Part shown: piece after piece, positions 27,050-35,159 of the stretch
How positions within the stretch are numbered: position 1 is the stretch's first letter
How the letters are laid out: each line of letters starts with the position of its first letter
Origin: Bacillota bacterium
Lineage (GTDB): Bacteria; Bacillota_I; Bacilli_A; RF39; UBA660
Reading direction: 5' to 3'
Assembly (NCBI GenBank): GCA_003149915.1
Contig: QAMK01000030.1
Span: 1-57,283 of the forward strand
DNA: 57,283 bases
Translations under genes and position numbers: made by a program
Notes under the pieces: generated by a model
Database searches by the model: none
What the model was told of the DNA's origin: nothing
Seen by the model: the letters and a program-made list of their open reading frames with translations, nothing else

Positions 27050-27063
27050 AGAGGTTTCCCTCT
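27050..27063 (-). terminator. Intrinsic terminator of glmS
   Basis: Minus-strand AGAGG-GAAA-CCTCT followed by TTTTCTTTT, overlapping the stop codon at 27062. Confidence 0.75.
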
Positions 27064-28849
27064 ATTCTACTGTTACAGATTTTGCTAAATTTTTCGGTTT
27101 ATCGATACTGCAACCGTTGTTATCAGCAACGTAATATGCCAATAACTGTAGTAAAACAACGACCACAATCGATTGTACAAATGGATCCATCTTCGGAACC
27201 AAAACCAAATATTCATAAAGTGAATCATCACTTTCCAAGTCAAATGTCGTAAAGATAATCGAGTATGCTCCTCTAGCAAGCACCTCTTTTACGTTACTGA
27301 TCGTCTTACTAGCAATACTAGGATCCGTAATAATCGAAATAACTGGAGTCTTATCTCGGATCAAAGAAATCGTACCATGTTTTAACTCTCCTGCGGGATA
27401 TGCCTCGCTGTGTAAATAAGAGATTTCTTTTAACTTAAGAGATGCTTCCAAACAAATCGCATAATCAACCTTTCTACCTAAGAAAAAGATATCGTGTTCT
27501 TGATAGATATGATCGGCAATATCGCGAATTTGAGAGTCATCCTCTAACACCTTCTGCAGCACCATAGGCAAACGGAAGAAAGATTCCATAACCGGCGATA
27601 CTGAAAACTCTGGATTATGTTCGGCCGTTGCTTTTAATGCCAAAATCGATAAAACAGCAAGTTGTGCCGTATAAGCCTTGGTCGTTGCAACTGCGATTTC
27701 AGGACCAGCTTCAATGTAGATGACTTTACCCGCTTCTCTAGCAATCGAAGACTCTTTGGTATTGACGATCGCCAAAGTATCAAGTCCTTCCTCTTTTACC
27801 TTTCTAAGACAAGCAAGCGTATCAGCCGTCTCTCCTGATTGTGAAATAAAAATAATCAAAGGTTTACCATAATGAAGATTTTCTTCATAGCGATACTCCG
27901 ATGCAATAAACGCATTACAAAAGACATGCGCATAATCTTGAAACAAACTTTTGCCGACACAGCCAACGTGATAAGCACTACCGCATCCGATAATTTCAAC
28001 CGAATCATATTGTGATAAAGTTGGTAAAGAGGCATCAAAAGAACCATTGTGAATTAGTTTTTCAATCGTTTTACGAAGAGTTTCTGGTTGCTCGTGAATC
28101 TCTTTCATCATGTAGTGACGATAACCATCGATTCTAGTTGCAGTCGCATCCAAGTTAGAGGTACGAACCTCTTTCGTAATCGCACGACCGTCACGGTAAA
28201 CGGATACCTTATCCTCATCGATTACGGCAAGTTCTTCATCCTCTAAAATAATGTACTTTCTAGTATAAGAAATGATGGCAGGAATATCACTTGCCACAAA
28301 GTTTTCATGTTCGCCGACACCGATAATTAAAGGACTACTCTTCTTTAATGCATAAAGTTTCGTAGGCTCATCCTCGTTCAAAATCGCAAAAGCATAACTT
28401 CCTTCCAACTCTTTATTACACAAAGTAAGTGCCTGCACCATATCGTGCGTCTCTTCGTAAAGTTTGTTAATGACAAATGCTGCTACTTCACTATCCGTAT
28501 CACTTTGAAAAGAATAATTGGCACGACTCTTAATTTCATCTGCATTTTCGATGATACCATTGTGAACCAATGTAATTTTTCCAACTCGATGCGGATGAGC
28601 ATTCTTAAGGGATGGTGCGCCATTAGTCGCCCATCTCGTATGAGCAATCCCAAGAAAACTGTTCACACCAGGATTTACTTCTTTTTCTAAATTACTAACA
28701 TGCCCAAAGGCCTTTGTAATCGCAATTTGACCACCATTGAAATAAGCCATCCCAGCCGAATCATAACCGCGATACTCCAACGACTTTAAGCCGTCTAATA
28801 AAATTGGGACGCATTTTTCTTTTCCTACGCATCCGACAATTCCACACAT
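27062..28849 (-). CDS. glmS: Glutamine--fructose-6-phosphate aminotransferase
   Basis: Makes glucosamine 6-phosphate from fructose 6-phosphate and glutamine, the first step toward UDP-GlcNAc and the cell wall. The start is the ATG at 28849, giving the N-terminal MCGIVGCVG with the catalytic Cys exposed after Met removal; GGAGGAAGT precedes it. The glutaminase domain has IAHTRWATNGAPS and HNGIIEN. Two SIS domains follow, with CGSAYHVG, SQSGETADTL and IEAGPEIAVATTKAYT. The C-terminus PKNLAKSVTVE is canonical. Length of 595 residues is normal. Expression is under control of the glmS ribozyme in its leader. Confidence 0.97.
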   Translation of the reverse strand: MCGIVGCVGKEKCVPILLDGLKSLEYRGYDSAGMAYFNGGQIAITKAFGHVSNLEKEVNPGVNSFLGIAHTRWATNGAPSLKNAHPHRVGKITLVHNGIIENADEIKSRANYSFQSDTDSEVAAFVINKLYEETHDMVQALTLCNKELEGSYAFAILNEDEPTKLYALKKSSPLIIGVGEHENFVASDIPAIISYTRKYIILEDEELAVIDEDKVSVYRDGRAITKEVRTSNLDATATRIDGYRHYMMKEIHEQPETLRKTIEKLIHNGSFDASLPTLSQYDSVEIIGCGSAYHVGCVGKSLFQDYAHVFCNAFIASEYRYEENLHYGKPLIIFISQSGETADTLACLRKVKEEGLDTLAIVNTKESSIAREAGKVIYIEAGPEIAVATTKAYTAQLAVLSILALKATAEHNPEFSVSPVMESFFRLPMVLQKVLEDDSQIRDIADHIYQEHDIFFLGRKVDYAICLEASLKLKEISYLHSEAYPAGELKHGTISLIRDKTPVISIITDPSIASKTISNVKEVLARGAYSIIFTTFDLESDDSLYEYLVLVPKMDPFVQSIVVVVLLQLLAYYVADNNGCSIDKPKNLAKSVTVE

Positions 28850-28892
28850 ACTTCCTCCTTCTGAAAAGTGATACATCTGTTGTTACAATATC

Positions 28893-29000
28893 GATTTTGC
28901 TTTTTAGACATACCTAACGCATCTTCCCTACGTAGTAGCATCCGCCGAATTTTCGATCACTACTATCCTCGTCAACTATTCAAAGTTCTGGCGCTAGAAA
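28893..29000 (-). ncRNA. glmS ribozyme/riboswitch (GlcN6P-activated self-cleaving RNA)
   Basis: The minus-strand leader of glmS carries the complete conserved core: AGCGCCAGAAC at the 5' end, then GTTGACGAGGAT, ATCGAAAATTCGGCGGATG, and a downstream GATGCGTTAGG. The expected cleavage is between A (28995) and G (28994). Binding of glucosamine 6-phosphate makes the RNA cut itself, exposing a 5'-OH end that is degraded, so GlmS synthesis is shut off by its product. About 45 nt separate the core from the ribosome binding site. Confidence 0.95.
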
Positions 29001-29027
29001 GAATTCATTCTATCTTTCTTTACTATT

Positions 29028-29033
29028 ATTATA
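29028..29033 (-). promoter_or_regulatory. glmS -10 promoter box
   Basis: Minus-strand TATAAT about 33 nt before the ribozyme cleavage site. No clear -35 hexamer is visible 17 bp upstream. Confidence 0.5.
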
Positions 29034-29072
29034 TCGAAAAAACAAATTTTGGTATATTTTTTTCAAAAAAAA

Positions 29073-29090
29073 AGAAGGCATTCGCCCTCT
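29073..29090 (-). terminator. Intrinsic terminator of the ybaK operon
   Basis: Minus-strand AGAGGGC-GAAT-GCCTTCT followed by nine T, overlapping the stop codon at 29089. Confidence 0.8.
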
Positions 29091-30012
29091 AACGACAAGT
29101 ATATGTCAACGTAATAGTTACATATTGATTGCTTCTTGTAACAGATAAATTACGATGAACTTTTCCTTTACTTAAATTAAAATCTCTTTCGTATTGAAAA
29201 TTTGTATTATCGGCATTTTCAAGTAACGCATTGACTGCAACCCGAACATTGCCACTCAACTCATTCATCAACGTATCCGTTGAATATCCATCTTGATAAA
29301 TATTTAAAATTGTAGCAACATAATCGATAAATTCATCCGTCATACTATCGGCATTGTACTGATTTAAATTTGCCATATATACAATTTCAGATTCATCACA
29401 CATCATAGCTCTATTTTTATCAGTAAGATTAATCGTAGCACTACCATTGGCATAATCTTTATTGAAAATAACAGAAAGTTTAGAATAATCGTCGTTGTAA
29501 GTTGCCTCTACCTTTCCGTCTACTTGATTGGCAATTTGGGATTTAATCTCTTCTTTCGAATCCACATATTTTTGATACTGATTAGAAAGCGTACTGTTGG
29601 CAAAATAAATTGCTGTCACTTCAACAATCAACATGACAAGTGTTCCCAAAACATAAATCTCACGATTGTTGACTTCGCTTGAACTCTTAATCATATTTTT
29701 TAAATTCTGTTTTTGAATTTCCTTATAAAGTTTATGCGTATAACCATACCCAATAATGGACACCACAAACAAAAATACTGAAATTAAAATAAAGACGATA
29801 CTTAAAGTTTCATTTAAAATTGGTTGATAAACAACTGTCAAAACAGAACCTGCTACGACACCGCCTAATCCAAGCGCAATACTAACACACAAGAACAATG
29901 CCGATAAATTAGCATAATAAGATTCATTTTTAATTGCCTTCTGATATTGAATTTTACTAATTCTCTTTTTAACTCTTCCTCGAATACTACCCTTCTTTTT
30001 ACTCTTTTCCAT
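29089..30012 (-). CDS. Membrane protein with three helices and extracytoplasmic domain
   Basis: A 307-residue protein. The first 35 residues are strongly basic (KKKGSIRGRVKKRISKIQYQ). Three hydrophobic helices lie at about 38-62, 72-95 and 118-138. The remaining 165 residues form a soluble domain outside, with a cysteine in MMCDESEIVY and a C-terminal TYTCR. I cannot assign a family. The ATG at 30012 follows GGGAGTG by 5 nt and lies 4 nt after the stop of the YbaK-type gene, so the two are coupled. The mixed architecture resembles other unassigned membrane proteins of this genome (1590-2336). Confidence 0.7.
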   Translation of the reverse strand: MEKSKKKGSIRGRVKKRISKIQYQKAIKNESYYANLSALFLCVSIALGLGGVVAGSVLTVVYQPILNETLSIVFILISVFLFVVSIIGYGYTHKLYKEIQKQNLKNMIKSSSEVNNREIYVLGTLVMLIVEVTAIYFANSTLSNQYQKYVDSKEEIKSQIANQVDGKVEATYNDDYSKLSVIFNKDYANGSATINLTDKNRAMMCDESEIVYMANLNQYNADSMTDEFIDYVATILNIYQDGYSTDTLMNELSGNVRVAVNALLENADNTNFQYERDFNLSKGKVHRNLSVTRSNQYVTITLTYTCR

Positions 30013-30016
30013 TTTC

Positions 30017-30490
30017 TCACTCCCTAGCAATATCCGCCATCCGATAAGGGATGACTTGTTTTAAATCTTCCAAGGCCACTTCAACTTGATATCCAATCTT
30101 ACCAGCACTAAAGATGATGGTTTCAAACTGTTCAGCAGAAGAATCGATAACAACTGGAAACTCTTTTTTTAAACCGATTGGTGAACATCCACCATGAACG
30201 TAACCGGTAAGTCCCAATAAATCCTTCTGTGGAATCATCTCGATGTTCTTTTCTAATACTGCTTTGGCACATTTTTTTAAATCCAACTCTTTTGCAACAG
30301 GTACTAAAAACACATAATGACGTTTTTCTTTGGATACTGTGACCAAACTTTTAAATACTTGATTGGGATTTTGTCCTAACACATTTGCCACATCGATACC
30401 ACTAACAGCACCAGTACCAATATAACAATATTCATGATAAGGAATATGATGTGCATCTAAAATTCGCATGACATTTGTTTTTGTTTCCAT
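30017..30490 (-). CDS. YbaK/EbsC-type Cys-tRNA(Pro) deacylase
   Basis: A 157-residue trans-editing protein of the YbaK family, which hydrolyses tRNA(Pro) mischarged with cysteine. Family features are the N-terminal TNVMRILDAHHIPYHEYCY, QNPNQVFKSLV with the catalytic lysine, KELDLKKCAKAV, LLGLTGYVHGGCSPIGLKK and FSAGKIGYQVEVALEDL. Length is normal. The upstream region contains an extended -10-like TGTTATACT. It is the first gene of a two-gene operon with the three-helix membrane protein. Confidence 0.93.
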   Translation of the reverse strand: METKTNVMRILDAHHIPYHEYCYIGTGAVSGIDVANVLGQNPNQVFKSLVTVSKEKRHYVFLVPVAKELDLKKCAKAVLEKNIEMIPQKDLLGLTGYVHGGCSPIGLKKEFPVVIDSSAEQFETIIFSAGKIGYQVEVALEDLKQVIPYRMADIARE

Positions 30491-30557
30491 ATAGCCTCAC
30501 TAGTATAAGTATAACACACATTCTAAAAAAAAACTATAAAATTAGTACAAACAAAAA

Positions 30558-30574
30558 AGGTGGAAATTCCACCT
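30558..30574 (-). terminator. Intrinsic terminator of htpG
   Basis: Minus-strand AGGTGGAA-T-TTCCACCT followed by TTTTTGTTTG, overlapping the stop codon at 30573. Confidence 0.82.
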
Positions 30575-32453
30575 ATTTTGAAAGAAGTTCACAAACTAAG
30601 TCACTAAATTCACTTGGATTTTCCAAAGATAAACCTTCAATTAAACGTGCTTCGTTATATAGAACTTTTGCATATTTATCGAATGCATCCTTATCGTTTT
30701 GATACAAGTTCTCTAGTTTTTCTGCAATTGGATGATGTGCATTGATTACCAAAACTTCATTAGCTTTCACTTTAGACGCATTTGGAAGTTGATTGATTAC
30801 TTTTTCCATTCCAGCAGACAAATTACCTGATGTCGTCAAACATACTGGATGTTCTTTTAAAGACGTCGTGAATTTAACATCTGTAACGTCGCCTTTTAAC
30901 ACATCTTTAATACCTGCTAGCAAATCCTTCTTTTCTTCTTGAATCTTTTCTAACTCTTTCTTTTCCTCTTCGCTTTCAACATCTAAATTTGCACTAGCAA
31001 CGCTCATGAATTTCTTATCGTCATATGACATCATCATCTGTAATACAAACTCATCTGTAGCATCCGTCAAGTAAAGGATTTCATAGTCTTTATCCTTCAT
31101 AGTTTCTACTTGCGGCATCAAATCGATTTTAGAAACCGTTTCTCCACAAGCATAGTAAATTTCTTTTTGATCTTTTTTCATGCCTTCGACGTACTCTTTA
31201 AATGTAACCATCTTACGTGCCTTAGAAGAATAAAACAAAATCAAATCTTGAAGCGTATCTTTAGCCATACCGTAACTTGCATAGATACCCATCTTCAAAG
31301 CAAGACCAAAGTTTTCGAAGAACTTCTCGTAACGCTCTCTATCCTTCTTCAACATATCTGTCAAAGTAGACGTAATCTTCTTTTCGATGTTCTTTGCAAT
31401 CAAATCGATCTGGCGATTTTGTTGTAATGTCTCACGAGAGATATTTAATGGTAAGTCATCAGAATCGACAATTCCTTTTACAAAACTGTAGTAATCTGGT
31501 AACAAAGATTCACAATGATCCATAATTAAGACACCATTGGAATAAAGTTGCAATCCCTTTTCATACTCTTTTGTATATAAATCGTACGGTGCATGACTTG
31601 GAATGAACAACAAAGATGTGAAAGATGTAAGTCCTTCTACTTTATAAGGAATGACTTCAAATGGTTTCTCATAATCGTAGAATGTACTCGTATAGAAAGA
31701 TTCATAATCTTCTTGTTTAACATCTTTCTTATCCTTTTTCCAGATTGGTACCATAGAATTCAATACTTCTAGTTCTTGTTTATCTTCGTATTCATCCTTA
31801 GAACCTTCTTTTAATTCATGTTTCGTAACCATCATTTGAATTGGATATTTGATGTAGTTAGAGTACTTCTTAATAATTTCACGAATCTTGTATTCTTCTA
31901 AGAACTCATCGTAGTTCGTATCGTCGTCTTTTTCTTTAATGGTAAGTGTAATATCGGTACCAAAGTCATCTTTCTTACTCTTCGTAATCGTATAACCATC
32001 ACGACCAGTAGATTCCCAAGTATAAGCATCTTCACTACCGTATGGTCTAGAAGTAACAGTTACTTTATTCGCAATCATGAACGCAGAATAAAAACCGACA
32101 CCAAACTGACCGATGATAGATAAATCTTTTCCTTTGTTCTCTTCTTTAAATAAACTAGAACCAGATTCTGCAATAGTACCTAAGTTGGTCTCTAATTCAG
32201 ACTCGTTCATACCGCAGCCATTATCAGAAATTGTAATCGTACGATTTTCTTTAGATACAGCAATGCGAATTGCTAAGTCCTCTCTTTTAATCTTTAAACT
32301 CTTATCTGTCAAAGATTTAAAATAAATTTTATCGATGGCATCACTCGCATTGGAAATTAGTTCACGAATGGCAATCTCTTTATTGGTATAGATTGAATTA
32401 ATCATCAAATCTAATAACTTCTGTGATTCAGCTTTAAATTGTTTTTTCTTCAT
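30573..32453 (-). CDS. htpG: Chaperone protein HtpG (bacterial Hsp90)
   Basis: A 626-residue GHKL-type ATPase chaperone. Motifs in order: IRELISNASDAIDK, ITISDNGCGM, TIAESGSSLF, IGQFGVGFYSAFMI in the nucleotide-binding domain, then NISRETLQQN and the C-terminal dimerisation domain. The start is the ATG at 32453 (MKKKQFKAESQKLLDLM); a longer in-frame start overlaps the promoter and operator. It is monocistronic, ending in a strong terminator. Upstream is a sigma-A-type promoter overlapped by a CIRCE operator, so HrcA should repress it. Length and domain content are normal. Confidence 0.96.
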   Translation of the reverse strand: MKKKQFKAESQKLLDLMINSIYTNKEIAIRELISNASDAIDKIYFKSLTDKSLKIKREDLAIRIAVSKENRTITISDNGCGMNESELETNLGTIAESGSSLFKEENKGKDLSIIGQFGVGFYSAFMIANKVTVTSRPYGSEDAYTWESTGRDGYTITKSKKDDFGTDITLTIKEKDDDTNYDEFLEEYKIREIIKKYSNYIKYPIQMMVTKHELKEGSKDEYEDKQELEVLNSMVPIWKKDKKDVKQEDYESFYTSTFYDYEKPFEVIPYKVEGLTSFTSLLFIPSHAPYDLYTKEYEKGLQLYSNGVLIMDHCESLLPDYYSFVKGIVDSDDLPLNISRETLQQNRQIDLIAKNIEKKITSTLTDMLKKDRERYEKFFENFGLALKMGIYASYGMAKDTLQDLILFYSSKARKMVTFKEYVEGMKKDQKEIYYACGETVSKIDLMPQVETMKDKDYEILYLTDATDEFVLQMMMSYDDKKFMSVASANLDVESEEEKKELEKIQEEKKDLLAGIKDVLKGDVTDVKFTTSLKEHPVCLTTSGNLSAGMEKVINQLPNASKVKANEVLVINAHHPIAEKLENLYQNDKDAFDKYAKVLYNEARLIEGLSLENPSEFSDLVCELLSK

Positions 32454-32483
32454 TATACCCACTCCTTTAAGCTTACAAAAGAT

Positions 32484-32526
32484 ATTGTAGTCACTTTTGA
32501 TAGCACTGTCAAGCATTGAGTGCTAA
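32484..32526 (-). promoter_or_regulatory. htpG promoter with CIRCE operator (HrcA site)
   Basis: Minus-strand TTGACA, 17 bp, TACAAT (-10 at 32484-32489, -35 at 32507-32512). CIRCE spans 32500-32526: ATAGCACTG, 9 nt, GAGTGCTAA, two mismatches from consensus in the left arm. The operator overlaps the -35, exactly as at clpB. Confidence 0.88.
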
Positions 32527-32557
32527 TTTCATAATTTTTCATAATTTCCACAAAAAA

Positions 32558-32582
32558 AGACAGAAAATTCAAATTTCTATCT
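32558..32582 (-). terminator. Intrinsic terminator of the ASCH-protein gene
   Basis: Minus-strand AGATAGAAA-TTTGAAT-TTTCTGTCT followed by TTTTTTTG. It overlaps the 3' end of the gene. Confidence 0.72.
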
Positions 32583-32961
32583 TCTTTTCATCATAATTCC
32601 AAATACCTAAATGCCCTTTTACAAGAATCAGTTCAACAGGTTCGACATCATCTAAAACCCAAGCATAACGTCCTTCTTGGTAATCTCCACATAGATACTC
32701 AATGGGATTGTCTTTCTTCATCTGTTCCACGTACTCTTTCGTCATATAAATGCAATCAACCAGCTTTGCTTTACAAAGTATGTAACCTGGATTCGTATAT
32801 AAAACAAGTTTCATCACTTCAGGAGAAGGACTACTCTTCCCTAACGATGCATGGATGTACAATTCACCACGATAATTTGTCTTCCAACTCCGCGTCTCTA
32901 TCTTCTTAACACCACTTAAAATGAGACTTGCATAAGGTTCTCTGATACTAAGTACCTTCAT
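32569..32961 (-). CDS. ASCH-domain protein
   Basis: A 130-residue single-domain protein of the ASCH (PUA-like) family, recognised by the N-terminal VLSIREPYASLILSGVKKIETRSW and KTNYRGELYIHASLGK, which is the conserved RxxPW/KxxExRxW and RG-x-hhHA pattern. The second half has YLCGDYQEGRYAWVLDDVEP. ASCH proteins bind RNA or modified nucleosides, and some hydrolyse N4-acetylcytidine; which applies here is open. It is a single gene with an extended -10-like box (TGATATAAT) just upstream and its own terminator. Confidence 0.88.
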   Translation of the reverse strand: MKVLSIREPYASLILSGVKKIETRSWKTNYRGELYIHASLGKSSPSPEVMKLVLYTNPGYILCKAKLVDCIYMTKEYVEQMKKDNPIEYLCGDYQEGRYAWVLDDVEPVELILVKGHLGIWNYDEKKIEI

Positions 32962-33031
32962 AATATCACCACTGTAATTATATCATAAAGTAATTTTATT
33001 ATATGAATCAATCTGCTTTATAAACTGTGAT

Positions 33032-33550
33032 TTATAATCGATTTCTTTTTATCAAAAGCATTCCTAAAATAAAAGTAATCACGATAACTAAAATTGGTGC
33101 AATACGAAAGAATATCCATTCAAATGAATGCCATATTGTTCCAATAACACTCCATTCAGGATTACTATAATCCCACGATTGATATGGACTACCGAATACA
33201 GTTAGTAATATAAAAAATAATAGAATAATGACATCCATAATGATTAAAAATTGAATTGTTTTTTGTCTTTTTTGTTTTTGCATCATAGATAGTTGTTCGT
33301 TTATAATTTCTAATTTCTCTGATATTACTTTTATATCATTCTTTTCTTTTTCGGCAATGTTTTCACCTAGAATTTCACTAACTGGAACTTCAAAAACTTT
33401 AGATATCGATATTAGCATTTCCGCATCTGGAACAGATAATCCTGATTCCCATTTAGATATGGTTTGTCTAACAACATTCAACTTAACACTTAACTCTTCT
33501 TGAGAAAGTCCTTTATTCTTTCTTAAAGTTTTTAAATTATCTTTTAACAG
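33032..33550 (-). CDS. XRE-family regulator with C-terminal membrane helices
   Basis: A DNA-binding helix-turn-helix fills the first 60 residues (LKTLRKNKGLSQEELSVKLN, RQTISKWESGLSVPD), followed by a charged linker and two hydrophobic helices (about 100-123 and 145-168), so it is a membrane-tethered regulator. The nearest good ribosome binding site, AAAGGAGG, lies inside the longer reading frame and 7 nt before a CTG, so translation probably starts at this CTG, giving 172 residues beginning (M)LKDNLKTLRK. The upstream ATG at 33568 has no ribosome binding site of its own. It is next to a broken alpha/beta hydrolase gene. Target genes are unknown. Confidence 0.8.
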   Translation of the reverse strand: MLKDNLKTLRKNKGLSQEELSVKLNVVRQTISKWESGLSVPDAEMLISISKVFEVPVSEILGENIAEKEKNDIKVISEKLEIINEQLSMMQKQKRQKTIQFLIIMDVIILLFFILLTVFGSPYQSWDYSNPEWSVIGTIWHSFEWIFFRIAPILVIVITFILGMLLIKRNRL

Positions 33551-33690
33551 AAAAATTCCTCCTTTCATTAATTTTATTCTATGATAAAAAACACATTGCT
33601 ACAAGCAATGCATTTTAACATTTCTACAAATTGTGATTTTTCATTACAATTCGAGCCGGATAACATTATCGTTATCTTTTCACCACAATA

Positions 33691-34310
33691 TTATTTATCC
33701 ACATCATAAAACAAATATTTATCTGGTATCGTTATGAAATCATTTTCATTTTTACTGAAGTGATGATCTTCTCCTTTGACTATTTCAAGTTTTACGGTAT
33801 CATTTACTAATAAACTTAGTAATTCAGTAAATTTAATTGATTAATCATATTCTCCATAAATGAACGTCATTTTTTCACCATTAAATGACATTACTCCTTG
33901 TTTCGTTTTATGATAATTGTACATTAAGGGCCCATTTACTAAAGCCATTCTCTTTATTTTTGAATAATTTGTTCCAAACCATGCACCTATCAATGCTCCA
34001 TTTGAAAAAACTAAATAATAGATTGTATAGTCATCAAATTGTGCTACGTAATCTTTGATTACTTCCATAGCATTATCTAATGGATTTCTACCATCAAAAG
34101 GATTAGAAGAACAAATTACAGAACAACCATATTTTTGATTTAGTCTTTTTGCCATTTTAATATATTTATCTTGATAACCATATAAAGAGCCATCTTGTCC
34201 TGCTTTTATAAATACAATTGTATTATTTCCATTACAATACCATAATTAATTATAATATTATCACTAAACTTTTTATTTATTTCAACATCAAATTTCACTT
34301 TATCACTCAT
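33691..34310 (-). pseudogene. Alpha/beta-hydrolase-like pseudogene (frameshift plus nonsense codon)
   Basis: Reading from the ATG at 34310 (MSDKVKFDVEINKKF...), the frame must shift near 34225 to continue as NGNNTIVFIKAGQDGSLYGY and then ALIGAWFGTNYSKIKRMALV (a nucleophile-elbow-like region). At 33841-33843 a TAA interrupts IYGEYD*SIKFTELLSLL, after which 49 further sense codons run to the TAA at 33691. A CAA-to-TAA change would explain the stop. The product would be a small alpha/beta hydrolase of about 205 residues. Both lesions make it non-functional unless they are sequence errors. The intact piece 33841-34155 is not a gene on its own. Confidence 0.72.
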
Positions 34311-34415
34311 TTCATTCCAATCGTAAATTCATTTATAAATCGATATCCATTTATCTATATACAATTGTGATTTATTATAAAAAATTGAGGGACTAATAAA
34401 ATAAAAATCACATAT

Positions 34416-35075
34416 CTACTGCTCGCCAGCTTTTTCGGCTAAAATATGTGCATTAAACTTTTCCATAAATTCATCAGTAGTTGACCAGAAAAAGTCATAT
34501 CCTGATATTTGATATAGAGCATAAGCACAAAGGTATTCATATACACCACGATTTGGACTTTTATAAATGATTAAGTATAAAGGTTTCATAGCTGGTTCTC
34601 CAATATCAACTACTTTTTTAAATCGATCATATTCTAAAATTCTTGCCCATCCTTCAGTAAAAATTATTTCAGGGTGTGCTCTTTCTTCTTCGTATGCTTC
34701 ATTAACCAATGTTTGAAGTTCACTACCAACTTCATTTAATACATCTATATCAATATTTTGAAGCAACAATTCTTCATCAACACCATTTTCAGTTATTTCA
34801 TCCCAAGTTATTTTTTGCGTGGTAATGGTAGGATTATTTTCCTCTGAACAAGTATATTCTTCCCATTTAAATATTGTTTTTTTAGTACCATCTAAACAAT
34901 AATAAGTTTTAGTGAAGACACCTACATCCAATTGATCTAAATTACCACCATCCATATTTTTAGTAATTTTAATAAGCGGGGAATTGTCAAAAACTCTTGC
35001 TTGAATAATATCAATTGTGAAAAATGCTAATATAAAAACAATAACTATTAATAGAATTTTAAAAACTTTTTTCAT
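34416..35075 (-). CDS. Hypothetical membrane-anchored protein, 219 aa
   Basis: Unrecognised protein. Residues 5-25 form a signal anchor or signal peptide (VFKILLIVIVFILAFFTIDI). There is no lipobox cysteine. The exported part has two cysteines near TYYCLDGTKK and EEYTCSEENN that could form a disulfide, and a helical C-terminal region (ILEYDRFKKVVDIGEPAMKP and YEYLCAYALYQISGYDFFWS) that looks like one or two HEAT-like repeats. AAAAGGAGG precedes the ATG by 5 nt. It is flanked by the broken hydrolase and the HtrA-type gene and is probably monocistronic. I see no terminator hairpin after it. Confidence 0.68.
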   Translation of the reverse strand: MKKVFKILLIVIVFILAFFTIDIIQARVFDNSPLIKITKNMDGGNLDQLDVGVFTKTYYCLDGTKKTIFKWEEYTCSEENNPTITTQKITWDEITENGVDEELLLQNIDIDVLNEVGSELQTLVNEAYEEERAHPEIIFTEGWARILEYDRFKKVVDIGEPAMKPLYLIIYKSPNRGVYEYLCAYALYQISGYDFFWSTTDEFMEKFNAHILAEKAGEQ

Positions 35076-35141
35076 AATCCTCCTTTTAACAAATTACAAT
35101 TTGTCGTTTAGATAATTATACCATGAAAAGGCCACAAAAAA

Positions 35142-35159
35142 AGGAAGGATTCCCTTCCT
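35142..35159 (-). terminator. Intrinsic terminator of the htrA-like gene
   Basis: Minus-strand AGGAAGG-GAAT-CCTTCCT followed by TTTTTTG, overlapping the stop codon at 35158. Confidence 0.85.

Noticed and set aside
34416..35075. Lipoprotein call for the 219-aa protein
   Set aside because: There is no cysteine at the end of the hydrophobic N-terminal segment, so it is a signal peptide or anchor.
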